This document shows, piece after piece, positions 47,242 to 60,761 of a DNA stretch of 64,000 nt. Each line of letters opens with the position of its first letter. Positions within the stretch are counted from its first letter, which is position 1. A program made the translations under genes and the position numbers. The notes below the pieces were generated by a model. It was not told the origin of the DNA. It saw only the letters and a list, made by a program, of their open reading frames with translations, and made no database searches. Source of the stretch: Zanthoxylum bungeanum (lineage: Eukaryota > Streptophyta > Magnoliopsida > Sapindales > Rutaceae); the NCBI GenBank assembly GCA_019454045.1, contig SKCR01007823.1:806001-870000 (forward strand), given 5' to 3'.

Positions 47242-50200
47242 ATGGTATCTTGAGCTATTATCAAGCATGAAAAAAGTTAGGGTTTATTTTGGGCAAAATC
47301 GATTTTGACTTGTTTTGGTTAAATTGATTGTTTAAGCATGCTTGGATGATGTTTAATTGAGATTGTGCATGATCAATTTCATGAAATTGGATTGGATTCA
47401 ATTTTCCTAAATTTTGGTCAAAACTTTATTTTGGTAAAATCAATTGAAGCATGATTTGGTTGAATTGGTTGATTAAGTATGCTTGTATGTTGATTATTGA
47501 AGTTGTGCATGATCAATTTCAAAAAAATTGGATTGGATCAATTTTCCCCAATTCTTTAGGTTGAACATGTAACTTGAAATTGGGTAAAATGTGTTTGAGC
47601 ATGTTTTAATTGAATTGGATGTTTAAGTATGCTTAAAACATGTTTAATTGAGATTGTGTGTGATCAATTTCAAAAAAATTGGATTGGATCAATTTTCCCC
47701 AAATTGGAGGCATGACCGAATTGGAAGAACCCTAATGTCTTGGAATTAATTTGTTTTTTGGATCATTGGATGACTTAAAACAATTGGGTATATTGTTTTG
47801 AAGTTCAATTGAATTGAATTTTGATTTGGAACAATTTTCCCTTTATAATGGGTTGACCGAATTCAATTGGACATGAAATTCATTGTGATTTTGTTGTTTG
47901 ATTCATTGGATGAGTTGAATTGATTTGGTAAATTATGATTGTGGACTCAATTGGATTGAAACCGAATCGAATTGAAAAACCCCTAATTGCCGAGACTTGA
48001 AAGCATGTAAATTGGGTTTGATTTTAATTGAATTGTGTTGGACACTATTTGGTTGTTAAAGTGCATGATTAATTAGGCTAATTGATGTTTTAGAAATTAA
48101 TAATTGGGTAATTGATTGTGTATTACACTTAGATTAATTAATTGTGAAATTTGGAATTTTATAAGTTAATTAATAGGGCTTGATTTTGGAAATTGGGCTT
48201 GTTAGGTTGTAATTGGGCTTTTGGGCTTTGTTGTAACAAAGTTGGGTTTAGGCAAAATTGGTTGGATCCAATTAGGCCCAAAACTGAATCCAAAGGTCCA
48301 ATTATGACTTAATGGACCTTAATTATTTAATTGGGCCTAATGGGCCAAAATTAATTTAAAGGCTTATGGGGTAACTCCCGGATTGGATTTTGGTTGTTCG
48401 GTTTGACCCGAGTTGACCAAAAGTCCACGCCTAATATAAATTAATTAAAAGCCCATTGGACTTTAATTAAATAAACATTAGATGTTAATCGGGCTTTGAG
48501 ACCCGTTGCGATTAAATTTGGAATTTAAGTCGTAAAGGTTCGTTAATAAAGGTGTAATATTTAATTTGGAATTAAATAATGAATTAGAATTAAATACGTA
48601 TTAAATTGGATTTAATTATGTAATTTAATTTTATTTGAGAAATCGTGCTTTGAGTACGTGTTCGCAATACGAGTTGACTCGAACAAAATCAAATCTTTGT
48701 TTGAACATTGGATGATCACTAATAATCAAGATTAATTAATTTGATTGATTGATTGATAATATGCTTGTATGAATACATGGTTGTGATGTTTGAATAATGT
48801 ATATCGGATGGATATTAGTCGGGTGGGGCGATTTTGGAAATTGTAATAAATTTGATTTATTAAATTGGACCTGCGTGTCCAGCCTTATCTCCTATTTCTT
48901 TGTATTCTCTTCTCACCTATTCCCCTCCATGTGAAAGAGGTTTCTTTAGAAGTGTAGTGTAACGGGTAGAAGTAATACAAGTGCTAGCGGGAGAGAGAAA
49001 GTGAGAGATTCGATCTAGGATCAATGTAAAATATCCATCCGCATATCATTATTATTTTATTTCATACTCGCTTTATTATGTGTTTAGAATGCATGCTTAA
49101 GGGTGTATGATGATGAGACCTTAACAAAGATAATTAATTGGTAGCCAATTTGCACGCGAAAAACCCTCGTTAAATATCATGCGTTTTTCCTTCCATTGAG
49201 TGATTCTTACTCAAGATCCGAGATTGGCAGGGGTTGTTGGCCAAAGTCAAGCCCTTCCCATCAAGATGTGTTTTAATTACGAGGCTTTGTTCCATATCGG
49301 TGTCGTGTCCAAGTTGTGGTTGTTTGGCCAAAGTCCCACTTCTTGTCCATTGACATTGATTACGAAGCTTCCATGTCAATGGGTCCGCGCTTGACTGGGA
49401 TCACTAGGTTTGTTGTGCCAAAGCCAAGGCCTAGTTGATTTAGAGGAAAAGGTTAGGGTATCATTCGATGTATAGGCATATATAAGATATATGTTTGGGA
49501 CTTGGATGTCCACCTACTGGATCTAGGAGTTGGATGGAGATCCAATTGATCTTCGAGATCTACCTAGTTAATTATCATACAATTTGTTGGCCAAAGTCAA
49601 GATTGGGTGATATTTAACGGGATCCTAGCCCACTAGGAAACACGGTTTCCCGAGTACTCGACAGAGGGTTAGAGGCTCGACGAAAAATAGTGGGAGGCAA
49701 GAATTGAATTTGCAATACTCGTTCATTACTCGCCATACGCGCTCAATTTAAATTATTTCGTCATTAGATAAATGTTGTTAGACTAATATTAAATTGTTGT
49801 TTTAATAAACAGTTGGACTGTATTATACTTGATTATATATCATTGGATTATATTAATCAATATATTTGAATTAATTAATTTCAGTTTACAGTTGATTTTA
49901 TAATGGATTATAGTAATCAATGTAATTGAGGTTAATTAATTTGGATTATATTTGATTATATAGTTGGACTATTATAATCATTATAATATATATAGTACCA
50001 CCAATCGTTGATTAAGTAGTTGGACTATTGTAATCAAGATAAAATTGAAAAGTTGGATATTAAAATATATCTAGGATTAAAATATTTTAAATGATTTAAT
50101 TTTCAAATTGGGAATAAATAATAGGTTACTTTATTGATAAAATAACTCATTATACCTTAAGCCCAAAATAAGCAAGATAAGTAGAGTATAAAATCTTTGG

Positions 50201-50559
50201 AAGTTTTTGTGATGATGACTTTAATGCTTATCTAATATACTTGTCATAAATCTAATTTTGGATTTAAGAGTATTAAAATTGCCATTTATAATTCTTGGAG
50301 AATTAATTGACTATTCATGTAAAGTCAAAGTTTGCAATTGGGCATGTAGCACGAGGTGCACATTCCTTTCAATATTCTAAAAACCCAAGGCTTGGCCTAA
50401 GGTTCCTAAATATTGAAAAGGATAATTGACATATCCCAAAGTGACTACCATTTGGATATGGAACACGAAGGAATTAAAGAAAGGGCGAGGCTCTAACTTT
50501 AAAAATGTTTGTCTTAGTTATGTTCACAGCTAGTATTGAAATTAGATTTTAAATACTTA
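47242..50559 (+). other. Element E leader and gag-position region, no readable gene
   Basis: The primer site is at 47243-47255. Three copies of a block containing 'GATCAATTTCA-AAAATTGG' occur at about 47356, 47496 and 47646. Four copies of a GTTGGCCAAAGTC-like word occur at 49234, 49319, 49412 and 49585. The rest is AT-rich with no capsid phrase and no zinc knuckle. Gag is either deleted or unrecognisable. Confidence 0.6.
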
Positions 50560-53340
50560 GTGTGGTACATAAAATATATGTATTGATGTTCAGAATCTGC
50601 TTTAAGCAGGATACTGACTTCAAGCTGAGATTACTCTGCGAATCGGAAACGGACGAAAGTCGCTGTTTCGACCGTAGATACCTAAGTTTAGGAACTACCC
50701 TTCGGGTATGTACTTGAATTAGGAACTGTTATAATGTAACTAGTTTGACTAGAGACATTATCTCTTTATCAGTGTTTAATCCGTTGCGGATAAAACCTTT
50801 ATATTATAGAACACTGAGTGTTTTATTATATAAAGATGATACTGAGATAAATACATTAGATGTAAATAACAGAATTTATATTTTGAATATAAATAAAATC
50901 TCAAACATATAATTGACAAATAAATAGCTCAAATTGATTTGATCAATAGAGACTTATTTGTGGCATTGTTGTCTAGGACACAATTTAATTAGACTCGTAT
51001 AACCACACTTTTGAAGAGTGCGTACTAGGACTGATTTGACTATTCAAATAAGGTCTGCGCGAATCTAGTTTATTAGGTAAAGTACCCTAATACTATTTAC
51101 TTGGTAATAGTAAAAGGGCCACCGATCTGTTAGCCCTATTCATGGTGAAGTTTGTGGGCCCATATCTAGCTAGGCTAGATGTGAACATGAATATTTCGTG
51201 ACCTTAACGGATGTGGCATCACGTTATGGTTATGTGTTTCTTTTGAAGAACACAAATCAGAAACTTTAAAGTTTCGACACGAAGTAAATAAACAGATCGG
51301 CTATAGTATTATTATTCCGCCACGGTAAGGCCGTAATGGAAAATACTTAAGCAGTAAGTTTCGTACATACATGAAAGAGTACGGTATTCTTCATATGAGG
51401 ACTCCTCCCGAGACAACGTCAGTTAGACGGTGTGTCCGAACGGATTAACCGAATCATGTTAGACATGATAAGGCTAATCACGAGTCACTCTGAGCTACTA
51501 TTTCCTTCTAAAGGATATGTATGATTATCAGAGCAAACTTATTTAGAATAAGGTTCCATATAAATCTGTTTGACAGATATCGTATAGGATATGAACAGGA
51601 AAAACAAGGTTTCTCATTCCTGACATTTTGGGTATGCTAGGCATAACGTTTGGATGATACCAAACTAAGGACCCAAATTGGATAAGTGCCAATATAGGTT
51701 ATCCTAAGGGAAACCATAAGTATAGTACTTATAAATCTCACATGAGAACAATGTGATTGTTGCTCACCATGCGGTTTTTCCTGAGTGAAATACCGATATG
51801 CAGTGGTCAGTGGGAGGATAGTGATACTCGATGAAAATCGGTAATACTGTTCTAGGCACGAAGTCCATAATGGAACACAAATAGTTCATTTATGATGAAT
51901 CTATACCATTAATCTTCAAATACACAAGACACTCGTAGATCGGATAGAGTCAGAAAACGACCTAGGGTATGGGTTTCTGATCTAACCTCATAAAGATGTC
52001 AATCTTATGAAGGTACATCCACCGACTACATTTTGAGGAAGTGATACGAGGTATCGACTCCCTATTATGGCAAAGTGCCATGAGTCCGGAATGAATTCCA
52101 TGTTTAACAACTATTTTGGATACTAGTTGTTGTACCACAAGGCATTGTGCCTATGGTACATTAAACGTCTTCAAGGAAGACATACATGGATGGCAACATA
52201 CCAACGTACAAAGCTAGGCTTTTGACGGAAAGGTATCGTTATCAACATTGTGTTAATAACGGTTCAACCTTTTACCTGTTGCCATGGTAAATCCATTTTG
52301 AAGATGCTTGTTGATAACTGCATATTTCATTTTGAAATGTGTCAGTTGCAGATCAAAATCGCTTTCCTGAAAAGGAAACATTTTGGAGGATGCTTTCAAC
52401 ATCCTGACGATTTTGTATAACCGACAAACAAGGTTTGCGGTTATTCGATCCATGTTTGGATTGAAGCAAGCATAAGGTTCTTGGAACTGACGTTTTGAAA
52501 TAATCATAATGGTTTATGATTTGACTCAACGAAATAATTCTTGTGTATATAAGGAGGTTAGTGGGAGTGCACTGACATGAATGTCATGTAAAATAATGAT
52601 ATATGTCGCTTCTTGACATGAAATTCCCATAAAACAATCGGTGAAAGCTTGGCTTTCATAAGAAATTCTCCGTAGAATTCTGGGGAGTAACAACCTTTAT
52701 TCAAGGAATAAAGATCTACTGGGCTAGATTTGGAGTTGGTAACACTCTCTGAGAAAATTGTACATTTAAAATGTACTTGTATTGGTGTCTCATACGCTTT
52801 GAGCATATGGAGTCACAATCGGGTCAATCCAAGTGATAGTCACTGGATTGAAGATTAAGAACATCTGTTAGTATCTGAGAGAACTAAAGATGTTGTCTTA
52901 AACTATGAAGATGGAGAACTTGAAGTGACTGGGATCACTGCTGCAAGTTTCCAAACCGGTAAATACTGCGGTACTATAAAGTTTGAAGGACGGGACAGTA
53001 AGCTGGAAATATTCGAGCAAGATAACTGTTGCCGATTAACAACAAATGCGGATTATTGCTACAAGCTGAGGCAGAAATATAAGCCATTTGGATCGATAAT
53101 AAATCTAATTAGATTAATATTAGTTCTGTAGCAGCTGAGCTAGGCGTCAGCACAGCTAAAGAATTAAAGGTCTCATCGACGATCCAGATATATACTTCTA
53201 TATCATCTTATTCGTTCGGATCATACATCGTGGCGATGTGATGATCGTATAAATCGCGTCAAAATAATTACGCAAATCCGCTGACAAAACCTTTCCTCAG
53301 CAATTTGAGCGAATTGTACATAGTTCGGGTGTTAGACACT
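50560..53340 (+). pseudogene. Highly decayed copia pol (element E)
   Basis: Only ghosts of domains remain. A post-protease stretch near 50650-50800 has LRIGNGRKSRCF and a NIISLS-like phrase. TYLWHCCLGH of GAG-pre-integrase is at about 50967. Integrase EYFVTLTDVASRYGYVFLLK is at about 51195-51255. An RT piece at about 52330-52480 has AFLK in place of AFLNG and no YVDD. RNase H traces are at about 52870-53080 (SFQTGKY, TVADS-like). The C-terminal tail before the polypurine tract is at 53270-53360. Stops occur every few codons and frames change constantly. Order is that of copia. Confidence 0.65.
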
Positions 53341-53360
53341 CGAGTGACTGGCTATGTGCC

Positions 53361-53371
53361 AAGTGGGAGAT
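53361..53371 (+). other. Polypurine tract (element E)
   Basis: AAGTGGGAGAT directly before the right LTR, identical to the core in element B. Confidence 0.75.
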
Positions 53372-55484
53372 TGTTGGATAATATGACCCATAGCGTCACT
53401 ATTTGTACAGATCAATGTGTTGTTGTACAAATTAACTATGTGACAAAGGATTGCACTCTCATCATTTGTGATTAGATCACCTTAGATGTATAAATGATTA
53501 GAGGTCCCTATGATTATTCCTGGACTGAGAATGATATGAGACAGTATCAGTCCCCGAAGGATTATCATTAAATATCCCTAGCCGGAGTATTATCGAGACT
53601 GGACATCGATAATGCGGAATAGGCTAGTATTGCACTTGTGCGTGTTGTGAGGGCACAACGGCATAGTTCTCATATATGTAAGTATTGGATACTTATGCAA
53701 GTACGATAGGAGGTCGTGTTTCACCGATGGTACGGGAAACAGCTTCGCTCTGGATAGACCCCTCGGAATCCCATTGGTATTATGACTATATGTCTATGGG
53801 AGGCCGAAATCAAGGTAGGTGTGTATAGTCTTAACCTGAGACTTGCATCGCTAATACTTGCGATAATCGGTAGACTTTGGTCTTGGTGGTACAGGGCTTT
53901 AACCGGTTCTCTGTTACACCATTTCTGGTTATCAGAGAGTCGTAGTGTATTGGGTGTGATGTCAAGACGGAAGTATCACTTCAGTCATATTGGAGATGAT
54001 GTCACGTAGGATACGGTACTAGTGCTCTTAAGTGTTGCGCAACCATCGGGATATTGTGACCAGGTCATAAATATCCGATTATAGAGACTATGTTACCAGA
54101 CATCCGACATGTGCTTCGGACGGGGTAGACACTTATCCAGCCTCAGCCCTAGCACGTGACTATCCGATACTGGGCCAATATACACAATACTACGGTATAC
54201 TACGCTTGATACAGATCTATATATTCCTGTAATAATTTTCTGGAGAATTGGGTAGGCATGGCGCTTTGCTAGAAGCCAACCTTGTCTTGTAAATCGGTAT
54301 AAACGTAGTACGAGGTACTTACGTGTTCGGACAGTCCGACGATCGTATTTACTGCCAACATATCCGGAGATCTCATGGGTCGGTCCTGAAGATTCACCGA
54401 TGACGTATGACTCGCACTATGATTAATCTGGGATTAATTAGTAAAGAGAGAAGATTAATTAGAAGAGAGAGAAAATTAATCTGGGATTAATTACGGAGAT
54501 TTTTATCTCGGATAAATATTGTTTAAAGAGAGAGAACGATTAATTTGGAATTAATCGATAAAATAATATATTCGATATATTATAAGAAATTGGATTTTGA
54601 CGCGGAATTAAAATTAGATTTTAATTCGGGCGAACGAATTAATTTAGAAATAATTCGTAAGCGACGTGAATAGTGATTTCGCTAGGCGTAATCATTTAAT
54701 TACGACGCGACGGAAAATTCGTTAATTGGAATTAGCGAACCCGAGCCCGAGAGTGATTGCATGCGCATTCGCATTTCGAATTCGAGCGCGGCACGCGAGT
54801 CACATCAAGCGTCAAATCGTTAGTCACATCATGCGTCAAATCAATTGTCACTTTGAGTGATGTGACTTGACAACATGTCACTTTATTAAAGTGATGTGAT
54901 GTGACTTAAAGTAAAAAGTTGAAATGATGGAAAGCTTTATTGCTTTTTATTTTTGACTTTTGAATTAAAAGTTATATATATCTTTTATTTAATTTACTTG
55001 GTAAAGGAAATAAATATATATATTAAATCTTTTCTCTCTCTCACATGCAAGACACGGTTCCTCATTTTCCCTCTCTTTTCCTCTCATCTTCTTCACGGCT
55101 TCACTGACCCGATTCTTCTTGATTTTTCTGGTTTCACCGAAATTTTTGAGAAGCAAATTGAAGAAGACTTAGTGCTAGCACACCATGAGTGATACATAGG
55201 TGATAGGGAAGTGTCTTCATGAGCTTGGATTTAATTTTGGAGCTTGAAGCTTTGAGCTTCAATGGAGTCCATGCATGACCGAATCTTCAAGGAACAAGAT
55301 GGACCAAACCGAGCAGCCCCCTGTCAAATATACTACTGCCGAGCTTCATGGAGGAGTCAAACATTTTTGTTCTTCTTTGCATCAAAACCGAATTCAATGT
55401 GAGTATATTCCGCACCTCCTTTGATGTGTTCATACTCGTTTTTATGCTTGATTGTTGATCTTGGGACTTGATTTAACTCCTACA
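53372..55484 (+). repeat. 3' LTR of element E
   Basis: 2113 bp, nearly the same as the left copy; differences are mostly single bases and 1-3 base gaps (for example near 53940 and 54240). Ends CTCCTACA, followed by TGCGG. Confidence 0.92.
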
Positions 55485-56666
55485 TGCGGTACTTTCAATT
55501 ACAACCGAGCAGCTGAAAAAGCAATGAGGCTGTGGGTTTTTCCATATTCCCTGAAAGACAGAGCTAAAGCTTGGCTATATTCACTAGCATTAGGTTCCAT
55601 CACAACTTGGAACACTCTAGCGACCAAATTCCTTGCAAAGTACTTTCTACCAGCCAGAACTGCAAAGTTGAGGAATCACATCACATCCTTCGTGCAACAA
55701 GATTCAGAATCCCTTTGCGAAGCTTGGGAAAGATTCAAATATTTACTCCGGAAATGTCCTCATCATGAGATCGCAAAGTGGCTACAAGTCCAAACCTTCT
55801 ACAATGGACTTTCTGGAATAATGAGAACCACAATTGATGCTGATGTTGGAGGATCTTTGATGGCAAAATGAGAAGATCAGGCCTGAGACTTAATTGAAGA
55901 AATGGCCAACAATAATTCTTTATGGCCAACAGAAAGGAGCATGATCCAAAGAATTGCAGGAATTTTTGAAGTTGGAGCCAACACAGCACTGAATTCCAAG
56001 CTGGATGTGATTTGTAAAAATCTGGAAACTCTTAACATGAAAGTTAATGGTGGATCCACAAGTTCACCATTTGGAGGAGTACCTGAGTCAGAATCTTACA
56101 ACCAACAAGAAGAGACAGTGAACTATGTCAATAATTTCAACAGACAGGGGAACAATCCATATTCCAACACCTATAACCCAGGGTGGAGGAATCACCACAA
56201 TTTCGCATGGAGCAACAATTCAGGGCAAAAGAACTACCCACCACCTGGATTCCAACAGCCAAATAAAAGCCAGAAGCATGAAAAAGAACCAGGAATAATA
56301 GAAGTGCTGGCCCAGTTGAAGAAGCAAGAAGCAAAATACGATGCTTTAGCAGCTATGGTTCAAAATCAAGTAGTATTGAATCAAAGCCATTCAGCCTCTA
56401 TCAAAGCACTGGAGAATCAAATGAGACAACTGGCCAATGCTCAGAGTTACAGACCGCCAGGTAATCTTCCCAGCAACACATAACCAAATCCAAGGAACCG
56501 AGGGAATGAGCAATGTCAAGCCATCACCTTGAAAAACGGTACTGAAATCAACAAAGATATTGGAATCAAGGCAACAATTGAGGAAGTTTCAAAAGATGCA
56601 GTGCCACATATGGAGGAAAAAGAAGCAAATGAAAAAGAAAAAGATCAGATCACTCCACCTCCACTT
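55485..56666 (+). pseudogene. Gypsy gag, 3' part (element D)
   Basis: Resumes after E with the Retrotrans_gag capsid core: LWVFPYSLKDRAKAWLYSL, TTWNTLATKFLAKYFLP, DSESLCEAWERFKYLLRKCP and VQTFYNGLSGIMRT. A stop at 55869 follows. The frame continues with an Asn/Gln-rich region (YNPGWRNHHNFAWSNN, YPPPGFQQP), a coiled stretch ending SASIKALENQMRQLANAQ, and a second stop at 56481. No zinc knuckle is present, as is normal for Athila. One or two substitutions separate it from an open frame apart from the E insertion. Confidence 0.85.
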
Positions 56667-59227
56667 TTTCCATAGCGACTTCAGAAAAACAAACTGGACA
56701 AGTAGTTTGCTCGATTCCTGGAGGTATTCAAAAAGCTTCACATCAACATTCCATTTGCAGAAGCCTTGGAAGAAATGCCCAGCTATGTGAAATTCATGAA
56801 AGACATTCTTTCACGAAAATGGAGATTGGGAGATTACGAGATAGTAGCATTGCCGGAAGAATACAGTGCCATCATTCATTGGAAACTTCCCCCAAAGTTA
56901 AAAGATCCTGGCAGTTTCACTGTTCCATGCACCATTGGAGAACACTATATCGGTAAGTCTTTATGTGACTTAGGTGCAAATGTTAATTTGATGTCTTTTT
57001 CTATTTACAGGAAACTGTAAATTGGAGAAGCAATGCATACCTCAGTCTCATTACATCTTGCTGATCGAACGCTCGCATTTTCGAGGGGTGTTGTTGAAGA
57101 TGTGCTGGTCAAAGTCGACAAACTCATTCTTCCAGCAGATTTCATTATCCTTGACATGGAAGAAGACAAAGATATACCTATCATCCTTGGAAGACCATTC
57201 TTGGCGATAGGACGAACTATAATTGATGTACAAAAAAGAGAACTAACCATGAAAGTTCAGCACCAAGAAGTTACTTTCAATGTTTTCAAAGCCATGAAAT
57301 TCCCGAGCGATGAAAAGGAAGAAGAATGCTTCAGAGTTGATGTTGTTGATAGTATCATTCAGGATACTGAGCTAAATCCCACAGATACACTTGAAGCTTA
57401 CATCACCAACATGACTGACAGTGAGCTAGATGCTGAAATCCTGGAATGTATCAACTACCTTGACAAACCATTCCATTTCAAATCGACACCACAAGTGGAA
57501 AACCTGGAACTCCCAAAGAAAGATCGAATCAAGCCTTCAATTGAAGAACCACCAGAGTTGGAGCTGAAGTTACTTCCGAGCCATCTCAGGTATGAATTTC
57601 TTGGGAACTCTTCTGAATTACCTGTTATTATTTCTTCTTCTCTAACATTGGAGCATGAAGAAAAGTTGTTGAGAGTATTACGAGAGCACAAAAGAGCCAT
57701 TGGCTGGACTATAACAGACATTCGATGTATTAGTCTATCATTTTGCATGCATAAGATCCTGATGAACGATGAGTACAAACCCACACTGGAGCATCAACAG
57801 AGACTCAATCCAATTATGAAGGAGGTCATAAAGAAAGATATCATCAAATGGTTGGATGCTGGCATCATATACCCCATCTCAGACAGAACTTTGGTGAGTC
57901 CTATGTAGTGTGTGCCGTAGAAAATAGGAATTACTATTGTCACCAATGAAAAAAACGAGCTAATCCCAACCAGAACGGTGAATGGATGGAGATTATGCAT
58001 GGACTATCGAAAGCTGAACAAACAACACGGAAGGACCATTTTCCGCTGCCATTCATTGATCAGATGCTGGACAGACTGGCGGGACATGAGTTCTATTGTT
58101 TTCTGGACGGATATTCAGGGTACAATCAGATTACCATCGCACCAGATGATCAGGAGAAAACTACCTTTACATGTCTCTATGGTACTTTTGCTTTCCATAG
58201 GATGCCATTTGGATTATGTAATGCTACTGCCACATTTCAGCGTTGCATGATGGCCATATTCTCAGACATGCTGGAGCAGAGTATGGAGGTTTTCATGGAT
58301 GACTTCTCTGTGTTTGGAGACTCTTTTGACCACTGCTTGCAAAATTTGGAAGATGTGTTACAAAGGTGCGAATATACAAACCCGGTACTCAACTGGGAAA
58401 AATGCGACTTCATGGTGCAAGAAGGCATTGTTCGTGGACACCGAATCTCACAAAAGGGAATCGAGGTAGACAAAGCAAAGATTGAAACAATTGAAAAACT
58501 ACCTCCACCGACATCAGTAAAAGGGATTCGGAGTTTTCTTGGACATGCAGGTTTTTACAGGAGATTTATCAAAGACTTTTCCAAGATTGCTAAACCTCTT
58601 TGCAATATTCTGGAGAAGGATGTGCCTTTCAACTTCACCAAAGAATGCCATGAAGCTTTTGAGATCTTAAAACAAAAGCTGATTTCTGCCCCCATCATTG
58701 TAGCACCAGACTGGACCCTTCCATTTTAAGTAATGTGTGATGCTAGTGATTTTGTTGTAGGTGCAGTTTTGGGACAACGCAAAGCAAAGATTTTCCACAC
58801 CATCTACTACTCCAGCAGAACTTTGAATGAAGCTCAACTCAACTACACAACCACTGAAAATGAGTTGCTCGCATTTATGTACGCTTTTGACAAATTTCGC
58901 TCTTATCTACTGGGTCCCAAAGTGGTGGTCTACATATATCATTCAGCAATCAAATATCTGATCACGAAGAAAGATGCCAAACCCAGATTGATCCGTTGGA
59001 TACTTCTTCTGCAAGAATTTGACGTGGAGATTCGAGACAGGAAAGGGACAGAAAACCAGGTGGCAGATCACTTATCGAGGCTCGAGAGTGGAGAAACAGC
59101 TGGCGAAGAACTGTCAATCAAAGAAACTTTTCCAGATGAACAGCTGTTTGCCATGAAACAGCAAGATGCCCCTTGGTATGCTGACTATGTCAACTACATT
59201 GTGTCAGGAAAATGGCCGTTGGAATAG
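56667..59227 (+). pseudogene. Gypsy protease, reverse transcriptase, RNase H (element D)
   Basis: A linker (FARFLEVFKKLHINIPFAEA, MPSYVKFMKDIL) is followed by a protease with LCDLGANVNLM (56961), where the usual D-S-G is D-L-G. LADRTLAFSRGVVEDVLVKV and ILGRPFLAIGR come next. RT has RLNPIMKEVIKKDIIKWL, a frameshift near 58010, DGYSGYNQI (58112), MPFGLCNATATFQRC and the catalytic EVFMDDFSVFGD (58294). RNase H has [16 protein letters not shown] (58733), [11 protein letters not shown] and HLSRLE. Stops at 57017, 57906 and 58727, among others, break the polyprotein. Individual frames of up to 291 codons remain open. Confidence 0.9.
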
Positions 59228-59317
59228 ACAACTCAGCAACGGAAGAAATTCTTCAAATAAGTCAAGCACTATGTCTGGGATGAGCCATACCTGTTCAAAT
59301 GGTGTGCTGATCAATTA

Positions 59318-60460
59318 TTGAGACGGTGTGTTCCACAAGAGGAGGTCAACAGTGTTCTGCAACACTGTCATTCGTCACCATACGGCGAACACTTCAGCGG
59401 AAATAAAACTGCAGCCAAAGTCCTACAATCAGGTTTGTTCTGGCCCACTCTTTTTAAAGATGCTTATCTTTTTGCTCTTCAATGTGACAGGTGCCAGAGA
59501 ATAGGGAATATTTCAAGGAGAAATGAAGGACCGTTGCAAAGCATTCTGGAAGTGGAGATATTCGATGTGTGGGGTATAGATTTCATGGGACCCTTTGTTC
59601 CATTATTCGGAAACATGTACATCCTGGTTGGTGTAGACTACGTCTCCAAATGGGTTAAAACAATTGCACTACAATCCAATGATTCAAAAGTGGTGATCAA
59701 ATTCCTGAAAAAGAACATTTTCACTCGGTTCGGAACATCTCGGGCAATTATTAGTGATGGTGGCTCATATTTCTGCAACCGATACTTTGATGCACTCCTA
59801 TCCAAATACGGAGTTACTAACAAAGTTTCCACTGCTTATCATCCACAGTCAAATGGACAGGTTGAAGTTTCAAACAGAGAAATCGAAAGAATCTTGGAGA
59901 GAACCGTTGGATCAACAAGGAGGGACTGGTCAACAAAACTGGATGATGCATTATGGGCCTACCGAACAGTTTACAAGACACCCATTGGTATGTCCCCATA
60001 TCGATTGGTGTTTGGGAAAGCATGCCATCTACCAGTTGAGCTTGAGCACAAGGCGTACTGGTCACTAAAGAAGTTGAATCTTGATCCACAAGCTGCAGGA
60101 GAGAAAAGACTCCACCAACTCAACAAATTGGAGGAATTTCGCTTACGGGCTTATGAGAATGCCAGATTGTACAAAGAAAAGACCAAGAAATGGCATGATC
60201 TGAAAATAGTACACAGACAGTTGGAACCAAGGCAGCAAGTGTTGTTGTATAATTCACGGTTGAAACTTTTCCCTGGAAAGTTGAAATCAATGTGGTCAGG
60301 TCCATTTGTGATCACTCAGGTTTTACCATATGGAGCTGTTGAGTTACTGGATCCCAACACCAACGAAACATTCAAGGTTAACAGTCAGCGTGTTAAACAC
60401 TACTGGGGAGAATCATTTGAGCGACAAAAAGAAAGTGTCACACTTTCAGATCCAGCCTAA
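59318..60460 (+). CDS. Gypsy integrase, open part of broken pol (element D)
   Basis: 380 codons without a stop. The first codon is TTG inside the polyprotein, so this is a continuation of pol after stops at about 59227-59260, not a gene with its own start. Zinc finger [24 protein letters not shown] and [11 protein letters not shown]. Catalytic core: [15 protein letters not shown], an [11 protein letters not shown] phrase and [20 protein letters not shown] (D, D and E all visible). The C-terminal part has [18 protein letters not shown] and ends [20 protein letters not shown]. Length and order fit Athila integrases. It would join element cDNA to target DNA in the nucleus. Confidence 0.85.
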   Translation: MRRCVPQEEVNSVLQHCHSSPYGEHFSGNKTAAKVLQSGLFWPTLFKDAYLFALQCDRCQRIGNISRRNEGPLQSILEVEIFDVWGIDFMGPFVPLFGNMYILVGVDYVSKWVKTIALQSNDSKVVIKFLKKNIFTRFGTSRAIISDGGSYFCNRYFDALLSKYGVTNKVSTAYHPQSNGQVEVSNREIERILERTVGSTRRDWSTKLDDALWAYRTVYKTPIGMSPYRLVFGKACHLPVELEHKAYWSLKKLNLDPQAAGEKRLHQLNKLEEFRLRAYENARLYKEKTKKWHDLKIVHRQLEPRQQVLLYNSRLKLFPGKLKSMWSGPFVITQVLPYGAVELLDPNTNETFKVNSQRVKHYWGESFERQKESVTLSDPA

Positions 60461-60507
60461 CGTTCAAGAAGTCACATCTAGCTGTCGACATTAAACTTAG
60501 CACTCGC

Positions 60508-60521
60508 AGGGAGGCAACCCA
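60508..60521 (+). other. Conserved GGGAGGCAACCC motif after integrase (element D)
   Basis: CAGGGAGGCAACCCATG can pair GGG with CCC over a small loop. The same motif stands at the matching place in element C (minus strand, 37158-37142). Its conservation between two diverged elements suggests an RNA-level role, unproven. Confidence 0.5.
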
Positions 60522-60761
60522 TGCAATTTGTGTATATATTGTGATCTGGTGTGTTTTATTTTTGTGTGTTTAATTTTTGCAGGTAAAGTCATTTCATGAT
60601 GGAAGAAGTTCTCGTAAATCTTCACAAGTAATTTCCTTCTATCCCTCAAAACTCTCTGATGAAAGTCTACAAAGCTAGCTTGGAACGGATGAGACTACTA
60701 ACGATCCATGGTGTTCCTAATGACATTCGTTGGGTAATTGAAGCACGGGTCCGATTGGCAG

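Larger units (their letters stand above)
45107..55484 (+). mobile_element. Copia element E, both LTRs, degraded interior, nested in D
   Basis: LTRs 45107-47241 and 53372-55484, each TGTTGG...CTACA, with target duplication TGCGG at 45102-45106 and 55485-55489. Primer site TGGTATCTTGAGC follows the left LTR and AAGTGGGAGAT precedes the right. The LTRs are almost identical over long blocks, yet pol in between is nearly unreadable and no gag is evident. It may therefore have moved as a non-autonomous element. Confidence 0.92.
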
